A stretch of 64,000 nt of DNA from Blakeslea trispora (Eukaryota; Mucoromycota; Mucoromycetes; Mucorales; Choanephoraceae): assembly GCA_025331445.1 (NCBI GenBank), contig JAIWNE010000014.1:62001-126000 (forward strand), given 5' to 3'. A program made the translations under genes and the position numbers. The notes beneath the pieces are model-generated. The model saw nothing but the letters and a program-made list of their open reading frames with translations. It was not told where the DNA came from and did not search any database. Below, piece by piece: positions 12,511 to 24,097 of the stretch (its first letter is position 1; each line of letters begins with the position of its first letter).

Positions 12511-12518
12511 TTTTTATA
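12511..12518 (-). promoter_or_regulatory. TATA box of the U1 snRNA gene
   Basis: TATAAAAA on the minus strand sits 31 bp upstream of the U1 5' end, the right spacing for a TATA element. Transcription by RNA polymerase II is the norm for U1; the element itself does not prove which polymerase is used. Confidence 0.65.
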
Positions 12519-12520
12519 CT

Positions 12521-13410
12521 TTTTTGCAGCCCCAAATTCGGAGCATAAAGTCGTATTAGATAGTCACTTTTTAAATTTCGAAAAATTTCTAACAGTCAAA
12601 CGTTTACAAACACAAATTCCCTTCTTATTTTAGAACTATCTGTAACACTTGCTATCTGAGTGGCCTCAAAAGATTGAACGCGTTTCATTAGCAAGTTTGT
12701 AGAATAATTTGTCTTCTTGATTCTGCTGCGACTAGTCTCAAAAAGGTTAAAGAGTTGAATAAATTGATTGCAGACATTTATGATTTCCACCTTGTCTATA
12801 AGTTCAAGTGTTTATTTTGCTTGAACGTGCTATTCCATAACTACGTTCCTAGCAAAGGAAGACACAGCATAGAATTGCTAAATCCCAAACTAAAATAGAG
12901 TCAAGTAATAGCAACGACAGTCATTCTTATGAGCAAAAGGCAGGTTGTTAGTTAAAGAATAAGAGCTTTGTATCATTAAACCTAGACGATTCAAAGACTT
13001 GAAAAAGTTCAAGACAATAACGACCAACACAATCATCAATTTGTTTTATTTATCTGATAGTACTCTAGTAGATGTGTTACAGCCTGCTCGACCTCTTTAG
13101 CTACTTTCCTTCTCAGCAGCCAATCAGAGAAAGTACCTATTTTTTTTTTTTTGGGATTCTATGATGAGTCTTCAACTGCCAAGACTATCACTAAAAAACA
13201 ATAAATGCGATATGTTTCTCTCCAAATCGATTTGCACTATATTCGATTTTACATGCTATCCGACAAAGATTATTACTTGCTTAAAAAGTGTTGACTATAT
13301 TTTAATTCGAAAATATGTGTTTCATCAGCATAAATAAACAAATAAATGCTCTTTAATTTTTTTAAATTTTCTTTTGCGTTTTCTTGTTTTTTTTTTCTTT
13401 TTGGTTAAAC
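12521..13410. other. Intergenic region between the U1 gene and the SFT2-like gene
   Basis: AT-rich, with a poly-T run shortly before the SFT2 ATG. No supported gene or repeat. Confidence 0.4.
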
Positions 13411-14391
13411 ATGTCTCAAACAGAGAGTTCTTTTAAAAACTCTCTTCGCAACTTTCAACTATCAAGGTCCAACAACATAGCTCTGCCTACCAACGCAGGC
13501 CAGAACTCGAGCGGCCTTCAGTCATTTCGTGATTCCGCCTCTAACCTTTTTTCGAATGTAACAAGTACTGTTCAAGGATATGTACCTCTTGGCGGTAGTG
13601 GAGAAGAAGAAGAGGAGGACCCTTGGTATCAGCTCTCTCGTGTCGAAGTAAGTACTTGTCTTGTTTGGTTTCGACCCTTTTACTGTTTTCTAAATGATAT
13701 CATTAGCGAGTAATGGCTTTTGCTTTATGTCTTGCACTAGGCATTGGTTGTTTCGTTTTGGTAAGGATAAGAGATGACAGTAACGACTTACTTTATACAC
13801 ATACGAACTTCATGAACTAACAAAATGATAGAGTTTCTTTTTCTTGCCTTTATTTCCCGGAAAATTTGCTGCTACTTTCACATGTAAGTAGTTGTATGGA
13901 TAAACTTTATGGACGATTAGGATTTGTGGAGGACAACACTAATATATTTGTTGCATTTTGTTTTCTGGAAAAAAGTGGGTAGTATTCTGATATTGGTTAG
14001 TGTGGCATTATTGCGTGGTCCTTGGTCTCATTTGAAGCACATGATGTCAAGAGAGAGACTGCCATTCACAATATCATATGTTGGCTCAATGGCGCTCACT
14101 CTGTATGCTGCTATTGGCGTAAGTCGTATTTCTCTGTCAAAATTTGTTCGTCAAACCAACCTGATTATTGTTTATAGATCCGAGCAGTTATTTTGACCGT
14201 TTTGTTTGCTATTATTCAGATCATAGCATTACTCTGGTGTGTTGAAAAGATTGAAATGTTCATACACATTACTAATTCATGTCAAAAAAAACAATAGGTA
14301 TGTTGGATCGTATATTCCAGGCGGTGTTTCAACATTAAGATATGCAACTTCTTACATTGGTGGAAGAGCGGCCTCTGTTTTACCCATCTAA
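13411..14391 (+). CDS. SFT2: SFT2-family Golgi membrane protein
   Basis: Four-TM protein of the late Golgi implicated in retrograde endosome-Golgi transport. Six exons: 13411-13647, 13707-13760, 13832-13883, 13976-14118, 14178-14236 and 14298-14391, giving 212 aa. The acidic/Ser-rich N-terminus ends in DPWYQLSRVERVMAF. TM1 is followed by the conserved FFFLPLFPGKFAATFTLGSI block, then GPWSHLKHMMSRERLPFT and a C-terminal ALLWYVGSYIPGG. The acceptor at 13975 was chosen over two earlier AGs because only it restores the TFTLGSILI motif without a stop. Confidence 0.93.
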
Positions 14392-14529
14392 CAGAGAAGA
14401 ATGAAAGGGGTGTACAATCTGTAATAAAACTTATAATGACTATTTTAATTTTGTAATTCATAAAGGCTAGATAGGGCTAATTTTTTTTTCTTTATTCTCA
14501 ACACTAAAAAAGAAATAAAAAAAAAGTAT

Positions 14530-17500
14530 TTAGGTATCGGCTTCAGTGTATCCTGTCTTGTGCCTCTTCCTTTGGAAATAATTAATATCTGAAGCTTGTT
14601 TATCGTCATGCTCAGGTACTAATTTGGCATGTCGCTTTTGTCTCGCTACGGGCGCGTTTATCTCCCATTCACCAATCAGGCCATTTTGTATAGTTTCATC
14701 GCTCAACCATAGTAACACGCTTTCAGCAGATTCTCTTTGCTGAGGACTTACTTTGAGGAATTTGAGTAAAAGCTCTCTACTCAAATGACCACGCACCTCT
14801 CGCTCTAGGGCTTTTTGGAGTCGATAATCATCACTGACGATATCTCGTAGCGCTTTAATATCGTTATCCATAATGCCATACCATGGCTCAGTCTCAGCAA
14901 AAGTTTTCCATATTAAGGTGCCTATTGAATACAAATCCTCTAAAATTGGATTAACCAACCATGCCAATCCTTCTGTATCGTTTCTACTCTTGGGTAATGT
15001 TTGAATGGAACGATATAGCTTATAGCCATGATCTGGCCTAGAGGGGATCCATGGCAATCGCTGACACCATGCATCAAGTTCTTCTTTTGTTCTTGGTATA
15101 ATTTCGTCACCATATCCCTCAAGTTCAAGTCGAGGCTGTTCTACCCACCAACAGCGATAGACATCAGGAGAAACAAAAGTTGATTTGCCAAAATCGATTA
15201 GATACAATGCGGCCTTGGGACTTCCATCTCGTAATTTGAGCTCTGTTTGGTTGACCATAAAGTTGACTTCAGAGAGATCTCGATGAGCAAGTCCAATTCG
15301 ATGAATTGTAGCGATCGACTCAAGCATCTGAATCACCAAATCCATCTTTTGATAGGCAGTCAAGCGGTGGTGCGAATGAGCATGTGTGTATTGTTTAAGA
15401 GTCTTTTGGTATCTTTCCATACACAAGCCGATAATTTCACCATGATCTTCTTTTAGCACATGAGTGATTTGACCCATATGTGGAAGACCCTTAAGCGCCA
15501 GAAGACCCGCAATCTCTGTAGTTCTTTGGGTTATTGTCATCCTTTTGAATGTTTGAATAACTTTTCTGCGATCATGAGGATCAAAAAAGACGTTTTTGAA
15601 AAACCCTTCAGCATTAGGCGTAGTGGATGAAGCACACACATTGTATTGATCCAGATTGATGACAGGCACCTTCTTTTGGTGAGCATACTGTGTAATCTTG
15701 ATCCAAAGTTGTTTGGACGCTTCCAGGTAATACTGTTTTTCCTTTTCAGGAAGCTGTGGTTTATCCGATGCACCTTTTTCTTGTGTAGATGAGGATTGAA
15801 GATATCTTTCATAGACAACAGGCGGTTGTGAGGAAGCAGCGTTGTTAGTATTGCCCTTTGTTCGTTTCACGTGGGGATTTGTATCCTTGTTGCTCATCTG
15901 ATCCTTGCTATCTTCCTTGTTAGCTGTATCAGTGAATGATGAATCTTCTAATGAGCCATGACTCATTACTTCTTGTTTTCCCTCTTCTCTTCCTTCCATT
16001 TCTACTTCTTCTCTTTCTTCTTCGCTATATTCGTAAGATGCAGTAGAGTCTGAATCCTCCTCAGGGGTATAATTTGGGATAGAGTTTTTATCGAAAGAAA
16101 TGTCAATGCGTCTTGTGGAAGGCGGTAATTGTAAATTAGACTGATGCTGCATCGGTGACAAGCTTGAGCTGGCATCAGGTCTTGATTTGCTCTTTCCTGC
16201 TTTGGGTTCTGGTTGCTTGACTACTAACCGAATTGAAGTCAAGGTCTTTGGTGAAGTAATTGATCTAGGGCTTTCGGATTGATCAGTACGGTCTATGAGA
16301 GAATCGGGGGATTTTGAAGGAGTCTTTGGTTGATTGTTCTTTGGAGATGGTTTTTCTATGACGGCTGGTGATGGTGAGGATTTAGAAGCTTCGAAAGGCG
16401 TCTTGTGTGTTTCTGAAGATAGCTTGGTTGTGTTACTGTAACTTGATCTGCTGATTTGCCTTTGATCAACAGATACTTTGGCCTTCATGTTGGGTGACAT
16501 AGCTGTTGCTGTTTGTTCACTATGCTTCTTCATATTCGTATTTGTGACTTGCTCAACATGCGGTTGTTTTCCATGTTCTTTTGTTTGGCTAGGCAAAATC
16601 GGTTTGGATGGTATAGATGACTTTGTGATAGTAGGCGAAAATGATGTTATCGGCTGTTCTTTTAAGAATCCCGAAGAACGATTGTAAGAGCTGTTATTGT
16701 CGATGCTGTTGTTGAGGGTGCTTTGCTTTGAAGGTGCTGGCTCCAATATCGATCTGACAAACTGCTTGGCAAGTTCATTGTTGCTTACCTTTTTCGGATC
16801 GAGTGGTGTTTTGGTCGACAACCGAAATGTGTTGTAAGGCTTCTTTAAATAGTTTCTGTCTAGATCTGAATCAACTGTAGCTATTGCATTATGAACGACA
16901 TGTTGTACTTTTAACTTTAGCCATGCTTTTGGAAAGAACTCATGCTTGGTGCTCTTGTCCATAGTAGAATCATCAAAGTTATGCGTATCACCTACAGGTT
17001 CGCACAATACGACAGTTGATTGCATTTGATAAAGGTTCTTTTGTGACGCATCTGCTTTTAATGGTGTGAGATGCACATTAAACAAAATAGCTAATGCTCC
17101 GTTAGGATCTGTTTTGGCTTGGTTGAGTAACGTTCTGTTTTTAGCGATATAGAATCGCGGCAAAGGCATTTGTGTACGGTCGGCTGTATCAATGCCGTTG
17201 AAGAATGAAGCATTTAAGCATTGAAACAAGACGCGTACATTGCTGAAACCTCGAAGCTTTTTAGTGGCACAATCTTGCTCGCTTAATGCCTGTATGAAAT
17301 AAAGATTACTGTTATTTTTTTGGGGGCAGTTAGTTTTTAGAGTTAATGCAATTGCTGCAAAACAAGATTTACCTTTTCTTTGGCAGGTCTATCTCTTTAT
17401 ACATCGGGAAAGGTAAGGGTGGAGGCGAAAGAGAAGACAGAGATTTGCCATCATGGCTCACAATCTCCTCTGGTAATTGTTGATTAGATACTGCTTCTAT

Positions 17501-17964
17501 ATTATTGATTGCCACTGATAGATAATAGGGTCTATAACAAACGATACAAAACCTGTTAAAACTTTTTTTTTGACAAGACAGTAAAGAGTGACTTACTGGG
17601 CGCCACCATTCAAATAAGTCGAAATAGCTCTGAATCTTCCGCACAAATTTTCTGCTTGTTGATAGATGGGATCAAACGAGCGATGAAACTGTCGAGCATT
17701 GTTCCAGATCAACTCTAGATCGCAAACGAATTCTTCATATGTGTTGTATTTGCCGTCATATAAGTTTTGTTCGAGTGTTTTAAAGTCCATAGGCTGCTTT
17801 ATTTCGTGATGATAAACGAAGGCTGTCTTTGGAACAGGAATAAGAAACTGATGACAGTCAAAGCAAGACAGGAGCTCATCGATGACAAACACACACTTGC
17901 GAAAGTCTTCAGAAGGTGTATTAACACCCCTTATCAGCAATTCATTATGTTCTGTTTGTGGCAT
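14530..17964 (-). CDS. Bromodomain protein with C-terminal atypical protein kinase domain
   Basis: Exons 17964-17597, 17531-17373 and 17281-14530 sum to 1092 codons plus stop. Residues about 20-115 form a bromodomain: PMDFKTLEQNLYDGKY and an asparagine in IWNNARQFH that would contact acetyl-lysine. A long Ser/Pro/Thr-rich linker with an acidic stretch follows. The C-terminal about 350 residues contain HRDLSEVNF (catalytic loop, about residue 840) and LIDFGKS (DFG, about 870), plus an SIGTLIWKTF F-helix. The glycine loop and APE motif are not recognisable, so activity is uncertain. The architecture suggests a chromatin-bound kinase or pseudokinase; a closely related named family is not recognised. 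The third-exon acceptor was chosen to avoid an in-frame stop. Confidence 0.8.
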
Positions 17965-19051
17965 TTTTTTTCTTCTTCTTTAGAGAGTAGCTATTCCCTG
18001 TAGCTTATTTCGTATCTTTGGCTTAGTATCTTTCTCTTTTTTTAGGTAGCTCGTGGCTTTTTTCTTAATATTTTTGTGAGTCTAATAAACAAAAGAGAAA
18101 GAAAATAGCTTTTGCTCAACAGTACACAGCAAATTTAAAGAAGAACAGCAGTATAGAGGGAGGAGGGAAGGGTGTTAAATATCAAATGGGATATGTGTGT
18201 ATTTTAAAAAAAAAAATATTTTGGTAGTTTTTTCGAAACAGTTCGCCCAACCAAAAAAGAAAAAACTTCGAAACCGAGTTCATAGAAATCAATGTCTGTT
18301 CTTGCAAGAGTAAGAGCATAGTAATCTTCTGCTTCAATAGCTACTAACACGAGCACATTTGTCTTGAAATTCCCTATATATTCTACTTTTCTTTTTTTTT
18401 TGCTTGAAGTAAAACAAAGAATATACTAAGATGTTATAGCTTTATGTCTGCTTGTTTGCTTCTTATTGTGAGTTTTTTTTTTTTATATAACTTTCTGTCT
18501 CAGAATTAACCTCGTCAAGCCAGCAAGAGCATTCATGGGTTAATTTCTTTCGATTTGACGCGTTATAGCACTGCAACGCGTAAGTGCTTCTCAACTGCGG
18601 TAGGATGATTTTTTTGGGTTTTACAATTACCTTTTGAGGACAAATCAGAGATGCAAACATTTACCTACTTTTCCAACTGGATTAAAAATAAGCTGATGAA
18701 TTACCAGTCCCTCGGTGATCGAAGCAGAGTACAACAGAGTAGGCTATTTTGAAAAGCTTGTCACTTGAAGGTTCAATATAAGCTTTGTTGCAAAAGTCAA
18801 AATTGCACAATCACTCTTGAAGACACGTCGAATACTTGTATTTGCTTCTTCAAGTCAGCAAGATAATTTTTGTCTTCCTTTTGAGCAATGGAGTGTGACA
18901 GCTTGCTTTGAATTCAAACAATACAATGCGTTTTAGCAGATGAAAGTTGCTCATAGCTAACATAGCCATTAACAATCAAAATCCGGACTGATAAAAACAC
19001 AAAATACTTTAGTGAAACAACTATTCCGTCCTACAGCCATAATGTAAAGAC
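17965..19051. other. Gene-free region upstream of the bromodomain kinase gene
   Basis: AT-rich, with pyrimidine tracts near the kinase start. No supportable coding exon, RNA gene or repeat. Confidence 0.4.
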
Positions 19052-19198
19052 TCAAAGCAGACTACATCAATGTATCTACCAAATGTTTGCTACGCAACAA
19101 AAGCCAGCGCATATATCTGTGCTCTTTGAAACCAAGATAAAATGACAGCCAGGAGGTTACACGCGTAGTAAAAGAAAGTTGTTCTGTTTGTTTACATG
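19052..19198. repeat. Dispersed repeat, copy A
   Basis: About 147 bp beginning tcaaagcagactacat and containing agccagcgcatatatctgtg and gacagccaggaggttacacg. It is roughly 90% identical by eye to 22769-22922 in the same orientation. No coding potential and no obvious terminal inverted repeats; probably a fragment of a dispersed element. Confidence 0.75.
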
Positions 19199-19830
19199 AT
19201 TAAATGTTGCTGTCATCTTTCGTACGTATTGCTTGCATTCGCTATTGATAACAAAAATGATATCAACCATCTTGCTGTATATGAAGCAGAAAAATGTATA
19301 AATATATGTATATATGTACATGTATCAAGCATTAAGATGGCTGCTTGATTTAAACATACGCTCTTACTACCCTCAGGTCATTTTTGATACAAACATTGAA
19401 CACGCTTCGAAATCTAAAGTTTTTATTTAAAGAGTGAAGGAGTAAAGTTTTGTGAAGGCCAGTCTTAGCTTATCTCAGATGTTCAAATTAGCCATCTCTA
19501 GGCTTTCATTTTTTTTTCTATGTTATAGCGATACTCGATGCAGTAATAGTAACTGACACAATAATAGTAGCAGTAGCAGAACTAGTCAGCTCATTGTTCA
19601 TTCATATTGCTTCAGTTAAAGTTATGCTAAATGGTATTGTGACCGGTATGAGTTGGTGAATATAATAGGCGTTTGAATAAGATACAGCTGTTCAAACAGT
19701 GCACCTTCTTTTAAAGTATATAGACTATCTTTAATTGCTCTTAAAGAAATATTACAGAGGGCGAAAGCAAAATGATGGTCATGGACTTTGGTCAAGTTCT
19801 CTTTTTGCCAAATTAGAGTGGATCCATTTA
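19199..19830. other. Gene-free region
   Basis: AT-rich non-coding sequence between the dispersed repeat and the first MITE. No feature seen beyond short simple repeats. Confidence 0.4.
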
Positions 19831-19915
19831 CAGTGGTCGCTTTATTTAAGGGTATTCTCTATCTAAGGGTGAGATTTTCAAGATTTTTGGTTACTCTTAA
19901 ATAGAGCAACTACTG
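19831..19915. mobile_element. MITE (pogo/Tc1-like), copy 1, 85 bp
   Basis: Starts CAGTGGTCGCTTTATTTAAG and ends with the near-inverse ...AAATAGAGCAACTACTG. It is flanked on both sides by TA (19829-19830 and 19916-19917). CAGT tips with a TA duplication fit the pogo/Tc1-mariner superfamily. There is no coding capacity. Related to the 142-bp copy at 21706-21847. Confidence 0.8.
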
Positions 19916-19951
19916 TATAATAGTTAAACATTCGTATGTTTTAAAGGAAGA

Positions 19952-21013
19952 TCATTGTTTTCCATATCGCGTAGCAGAGATTCTTGTGCAATCTTGAGTG
20001 GTATTAATAAATCCAGCTAGATCTACAGTTTCTTTATATCTGCTATTAATTTTCTCAATATCATCTGATTTTTTGCAAAGGCGCCAAAAGACATCGTTTA
20101 CAGAGAGCAGTTGGGTAGTGTTCTTTAAACTTATAAATGAAGGAAGATCGTCCAATGGTTCAGGAAAATGGAAGCTATCTATTTCATAAGAGACATAGAT
20201 ACCTGTGCTGATAAGACGCGAGAGGAAGAATGTGATGTGAAAGCCTAGGGGGGGGGAACAAAAACAAAAGATACATTAGATTCTGTGCTGCTGAGAGGGG
20301 AAAGGGTTTCTTACCATAAATTTGAAATGCAAGTGCAGCATCCAGTCTGTTGACATCAATTGCATTTTTTGTTTCATACAGCCTACATTCGATCCTATCT
20401 GAGACATTATCTAGATCTAAACGGATACCTAGCTGCACGACCCTTCCTTGTTTATAATCAGATTAAGACCTAGCTCAGTCTAAATAAAAGGTCGGATCAC
20501 ACTTCATTCACAGTATAGCACTTGAATCGAAGCAACTACGCCAATCTTAACCCTTGGTCAATGCGCAATAGGCAGCAACCTTTATCCAAAGCACTTGATT
20601 AGCTATTGTCAATTGCACTCAGTTGAATGTAACAGTTTTCGGCCCACAGCTGAAAAATATGAGAATACTCCTGGGAGCGTACTTGGTTTCATATGCTTTA
20701 AATAAAGATTGCTACCCAGTTATTGTAAAAGCATAAAAAGAAGCACATTTCTGTTAAAGATTGCCAAACGAAGAGTGTTTATGAAAAGGTGGTATCTATT
20801 GGAATTGTCCTTGTTTGTCTTGGCTTCTCCATAACCAACACTGCCTTCGTATTCTAGTTGTTGTCTTACAGAGATGACTGCATCTGGCCGTAATTTGCCA
20901 CCTTCAAATGCAGTCGTATTTGTCCAACGTAGATGCGTAAGCTTTCCAGGGTCGCATATTAAGCATGAGAGCAGAGGATCGAAATAGGTACTCCACAATT
21001 CGCTTTCACCCAC
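19952..21013 (-). pseudogene. Decayed copy of the RPDA...GExK (PD-(D/E)XK-like) family gene
   Basis: Minus-strand pieces match the intact family member at 53125-54795 in order. The first, 21013 downward, carries GESELWSTYFDPLL...LRWTN...LRPDA...GYGEAK. The next, near 20390-20310, carries AIDVNRLDAALAFQIYG, followed by a GT-AG intron at the same place as in the intact copy. The last, 20240-19952, carries GFHITFFLSRL...NDVFWRLCKK and a stop. About 350 bp of unrelated sequence lies between the first and second pieces (about 20740-20370), where the intact copy has none. Sequence upstream of 21013 shows stop-broken fragments. The RPDA and GEAK spacing equals that of the intact copy. Judged a pseudogene, but an extra intron plus an undetected 5' part cannot be excluded. 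Confidence 0.7.
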
Positions 21014-21705
21014 AACCTAGTTGCCTTTCAAGATATTCAAGGCCGAATGAAATTCTCGCAAAAGTGAGTGAGACCGCCGAATTTACACAAGGACGAATTA
21101 CATTGCTTGTCCAGAGAAAGACGGATCTAAAAGAAACTCGGAAGGAATATCCTCAAGAACTTCTTTCTCTATACTATCCGTGTGAGTGGAGCAGATAAGA
21201 CAGGAGATTAGTTAAACCAGAGATGGGTAATTGTGGTAGGGCTGATATCCTATTCGATAACCCAAACAACGGGGTGCTCCTGACCCTGTTTATAGGAGCG
21301 GGTGGGGACTGAGCCTTGCAAATACGGTTGCTGGATAATTGCCAGGAATTCTTTAGGCAAAACTGCACTCAGAGGGGGGGGAGGAGTACAGAGTATCCAG
21401 ATGGAGAGTGTTGACTTGGTTGTTGTTAAGGAATATTGAATCAGAGGAGACCGCAGTTTGATGCCTTGAACCTGTATCAAAATTGGGTCGCGGATAACCA
21501 TTCTTTTTAATAAAAGGGAACCAAGGAGCTCTCGTCCAAAAGGAGTGCGACCACTAACGCTATGTGAGACACTTTCTTCCTCTGGAGCTTTCCTACGCAT
21601 TTCATCGACAAATCCCATGTTAGATTTGACCCAAGGCAATAGGAATTACAACCATTCACCTGAGATGGCGTCGATTTGCCAGACACCGAGATATCTCTTT
21701 CACTA

Positions 21706-21847
21706 CAGTAGTCGCTCTATTTAAGGGTATTCTCTATATAAGGGTGGGTTTCTGAAAAATATTTTTCAATACAAGCTCTAAAACCAATTCTATTTAAGGG
21801 TGAGATTTTCAAGATTCTTGGGCTACCCTTAAATAGAGCGACTACTG
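21706..21847. mobile_element. MITE (pogo/Tc1-like), copy 2, 142 bp
   Basis: Perfect 24-bp terminal inverted repeats beginning CAGTAGTCGCTCTATTTAAG, flanked by TA (21704-21705 and 21848-21849). Internally the TIR core taagggtg recurs, giving a near-palindrome. No coding capacity. With copy 1 it brackets the decayed family gene. Confidence 0.85.
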
Positions 21848-22584
21848 TATACGTACTTTGGACGCAGGCTTGTCGTAAGGTCTGTGAATAAGTCTACGCC
21901 TACTCGAACTGCTCAAGTTAGCAAGATGGACTTGAAAATGTGTGGAGAAATCCGTCATGGGTCTTTATAAAATAGGCGCCAGGATTGGGAGACCTGCTGA
22001 ATGACTGCAGTCTCCCCACTATGTACTTTAAACGATAGAAAAGTAAAGAAAAAAGAAAAAAATTGGTCAAAAGTAACCTATAATTCTGTAGGATTTAACC
22101 CTTTGTGAGCTGACTTTGACAGGTTTTTTTTTTTAATCAAGCGAGACTTGCTTCACTCTATGATAACATCCTCCTACTCTTCCTCTTGAGTTAAATTTAT
22201 TTCTACATTTGCAATAGTATCGAGCCGTTCTCCTAATCTTCAGCCTCTATTTTGTTCAGACCTGTTCGTCTTTGATTCACATACGCTTTGATTGAAACCT
22301 CGTTGACCTCAATTTTCCAATTCCCGTCACAGAACACTCATCTTGTATGCTCATCAACCCATTCTGACATGCTTGATTACTTTTCTCCCCCCCTTTTTTT
22401 TCTTACCATGATTTATTATCTTCTTTTCGCATCCCATCAACGTCCACTTCAATCATCAATCTCACTTCTTTCATTATCGCTTCAATTCGTCTTCTTCACA
22501 ACTTCCACCTTCCATCTTTCTCCATAAGCTCTTACAAACGCCTTTCTTGCCCGGCACTTTCCATTTCGGATCCTAGTCTGCCTC
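21848..22584. other. Gene-free, pyrimidine-rich region
   Basis: Non-coding; from about 22180 the plus strand becomes strongly C/T-rich. No supported gene. Confidence 0.4.
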
Positions 22585-22768
22585 TTGCGAACTAGTTCAC
22601 CTTATGGTCCCCTTCCAATTCCTCTACAAGCTCGAACAGTCTGGTTCCGCCTCCTTCATCACAGGATTCCCACCTACTCCCTTCTGTCACAACTTGATCC
22701 TGTTCTCTATTACTGCCTCCTCTTGCCATATTTGATCAGCCGCAGAGGAATCCGTGGATTGCCTTTTC
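22585..22768 (+). mobile_element. Possible LINE (non-LTR retrotransposon) 3' remnant
   Basis: An open stretch encodes RTVWFRLLHHRIPTYSLLSQ, which resembles the segment just before the zinc-binding motif at the C-terminus of LINE reverse transcriptases (RxxWFRLLHxKIPT...L). The following CxxC...H...C cluster is not intact. A short, degenerate match only. Confidence 0.3.
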
Positions 22769-22922
22769 TTCAAAGCAGACTACATTAATGTAATCTACCA
22801 AACTTTTGTAACGCAACAAAAGCCAGCGCATATATCTGTGCTCTTTGAAATCAAGATAAAATGACAGCCAGGAGGTTACACGCGTCGAAAAAAAAGAAGG
22901 TTGTTTTTGTTTGCTTACATTA
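22769..22922. repeat. Dispersed repeat, copy B
   Basis: Second copy of the repeat at 19052-19198, same orientation, with small indels (an A-run expansion after acgcgtcg). It follows directly on the putative LINE remnant, so the repeat may be part of that element's 3' end. Confidence 0.75.
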
Positions 22923-24097
22923 TTCATTCTACAATGTTGTAATTTGCTCAAGTGTGCGTTAGCCAGAGACAGAATCATAAGCCTTTGTTGAAGCAAAAGA
23001 AGAAGAAATATCTGACATACTATATATGCATACACATACAAATGTATAGTTTTTTCTGTAAACACATGTTGTAATCGCACTAATCAACCACGATAAACCC
23101 TGGATACATCTTTTTCTTCCGGCTCTGATATTACAAACTATTATATTAGGTGATAGCATCTATCGTAAGGTTCAAGCTTTTTCTTTTTTGGTATATTTCA
23201 AAACAATTCCGTTTTTAGCAAAGCAAAGAAAAACTAGTCCTTACAGTCAAGCGTGATATCGGCTTCAAGTGTCACAAAGTGATACACGAATGAGATTGCT
23301 AATTATCACTTTGTTGGTCAAAGAGTGCTGTGGTTGCTACGTTCATAAACAAACAAACAAAAGTGAAGCCAGGTTATCTGAAATGATAAGCTCACCTTCC
23401 CTTTTGTCTTGCCCAAATAGTCTGAAATCTGCTTTCTTTGTTGTATGTAGGAGGTTGTTTGTTTGTACACCAAACGTACAATGAATATACTTGTGCACCT
23501 TCCCTGCTGTTCTTGTCACAAGATTTATCGTCAATAAACATTTGTTCTCTTAGGAAAGTCTGCTGCAACAAGACAATGTGAGCTAATTAACAAGACGTTC
23601 AAGAACCATGATTACTCTCCTATCATACTCTAGCAAAAAACCAAAAAGAACAACAACAACAACAATCAAATAAAGAGCATTGTTACACATGCACGCCCGC
23701 ATATGCCTTAGGTTGGTTTAATTACTTGTTCGAATTCTACCACAAATGATAGAAGGAGTATCATAATAAAAAGAAGCCATTGATTGTTTATATCACAACA
23801 ACAAAATGACATTCCATGCCTATAAATGATATTTTGTTTCACCATGCTTTCATTTCTTTATGTTATGGTGATGCAGTAGTATCTAACTAGGCTATCTGCC
23901 TCAACAAACTTTGGCTGAGATATTGCTCAAGCACAAAAGAAGAAGAAAATAATTTGCAAAAAGGTTAGATGACTCGAGCAAGTTTAGAGTAATTAAATAA
24001 TCACATGTTTCGAAAATTTAATTGTAATGGGTAAGAGTTATTATGTACAAATCAAATATAAGTATATAAAGAAAAAGAGAGAAAGGAGGGGAAATAA
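22923..24097. other. Gene-free region downstream of the PKA gene
   Basis: About 1.2 kb of AT-rich sequence with short open frames that have no recognisable content. Nothing supportable. Confidence 0.4.
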
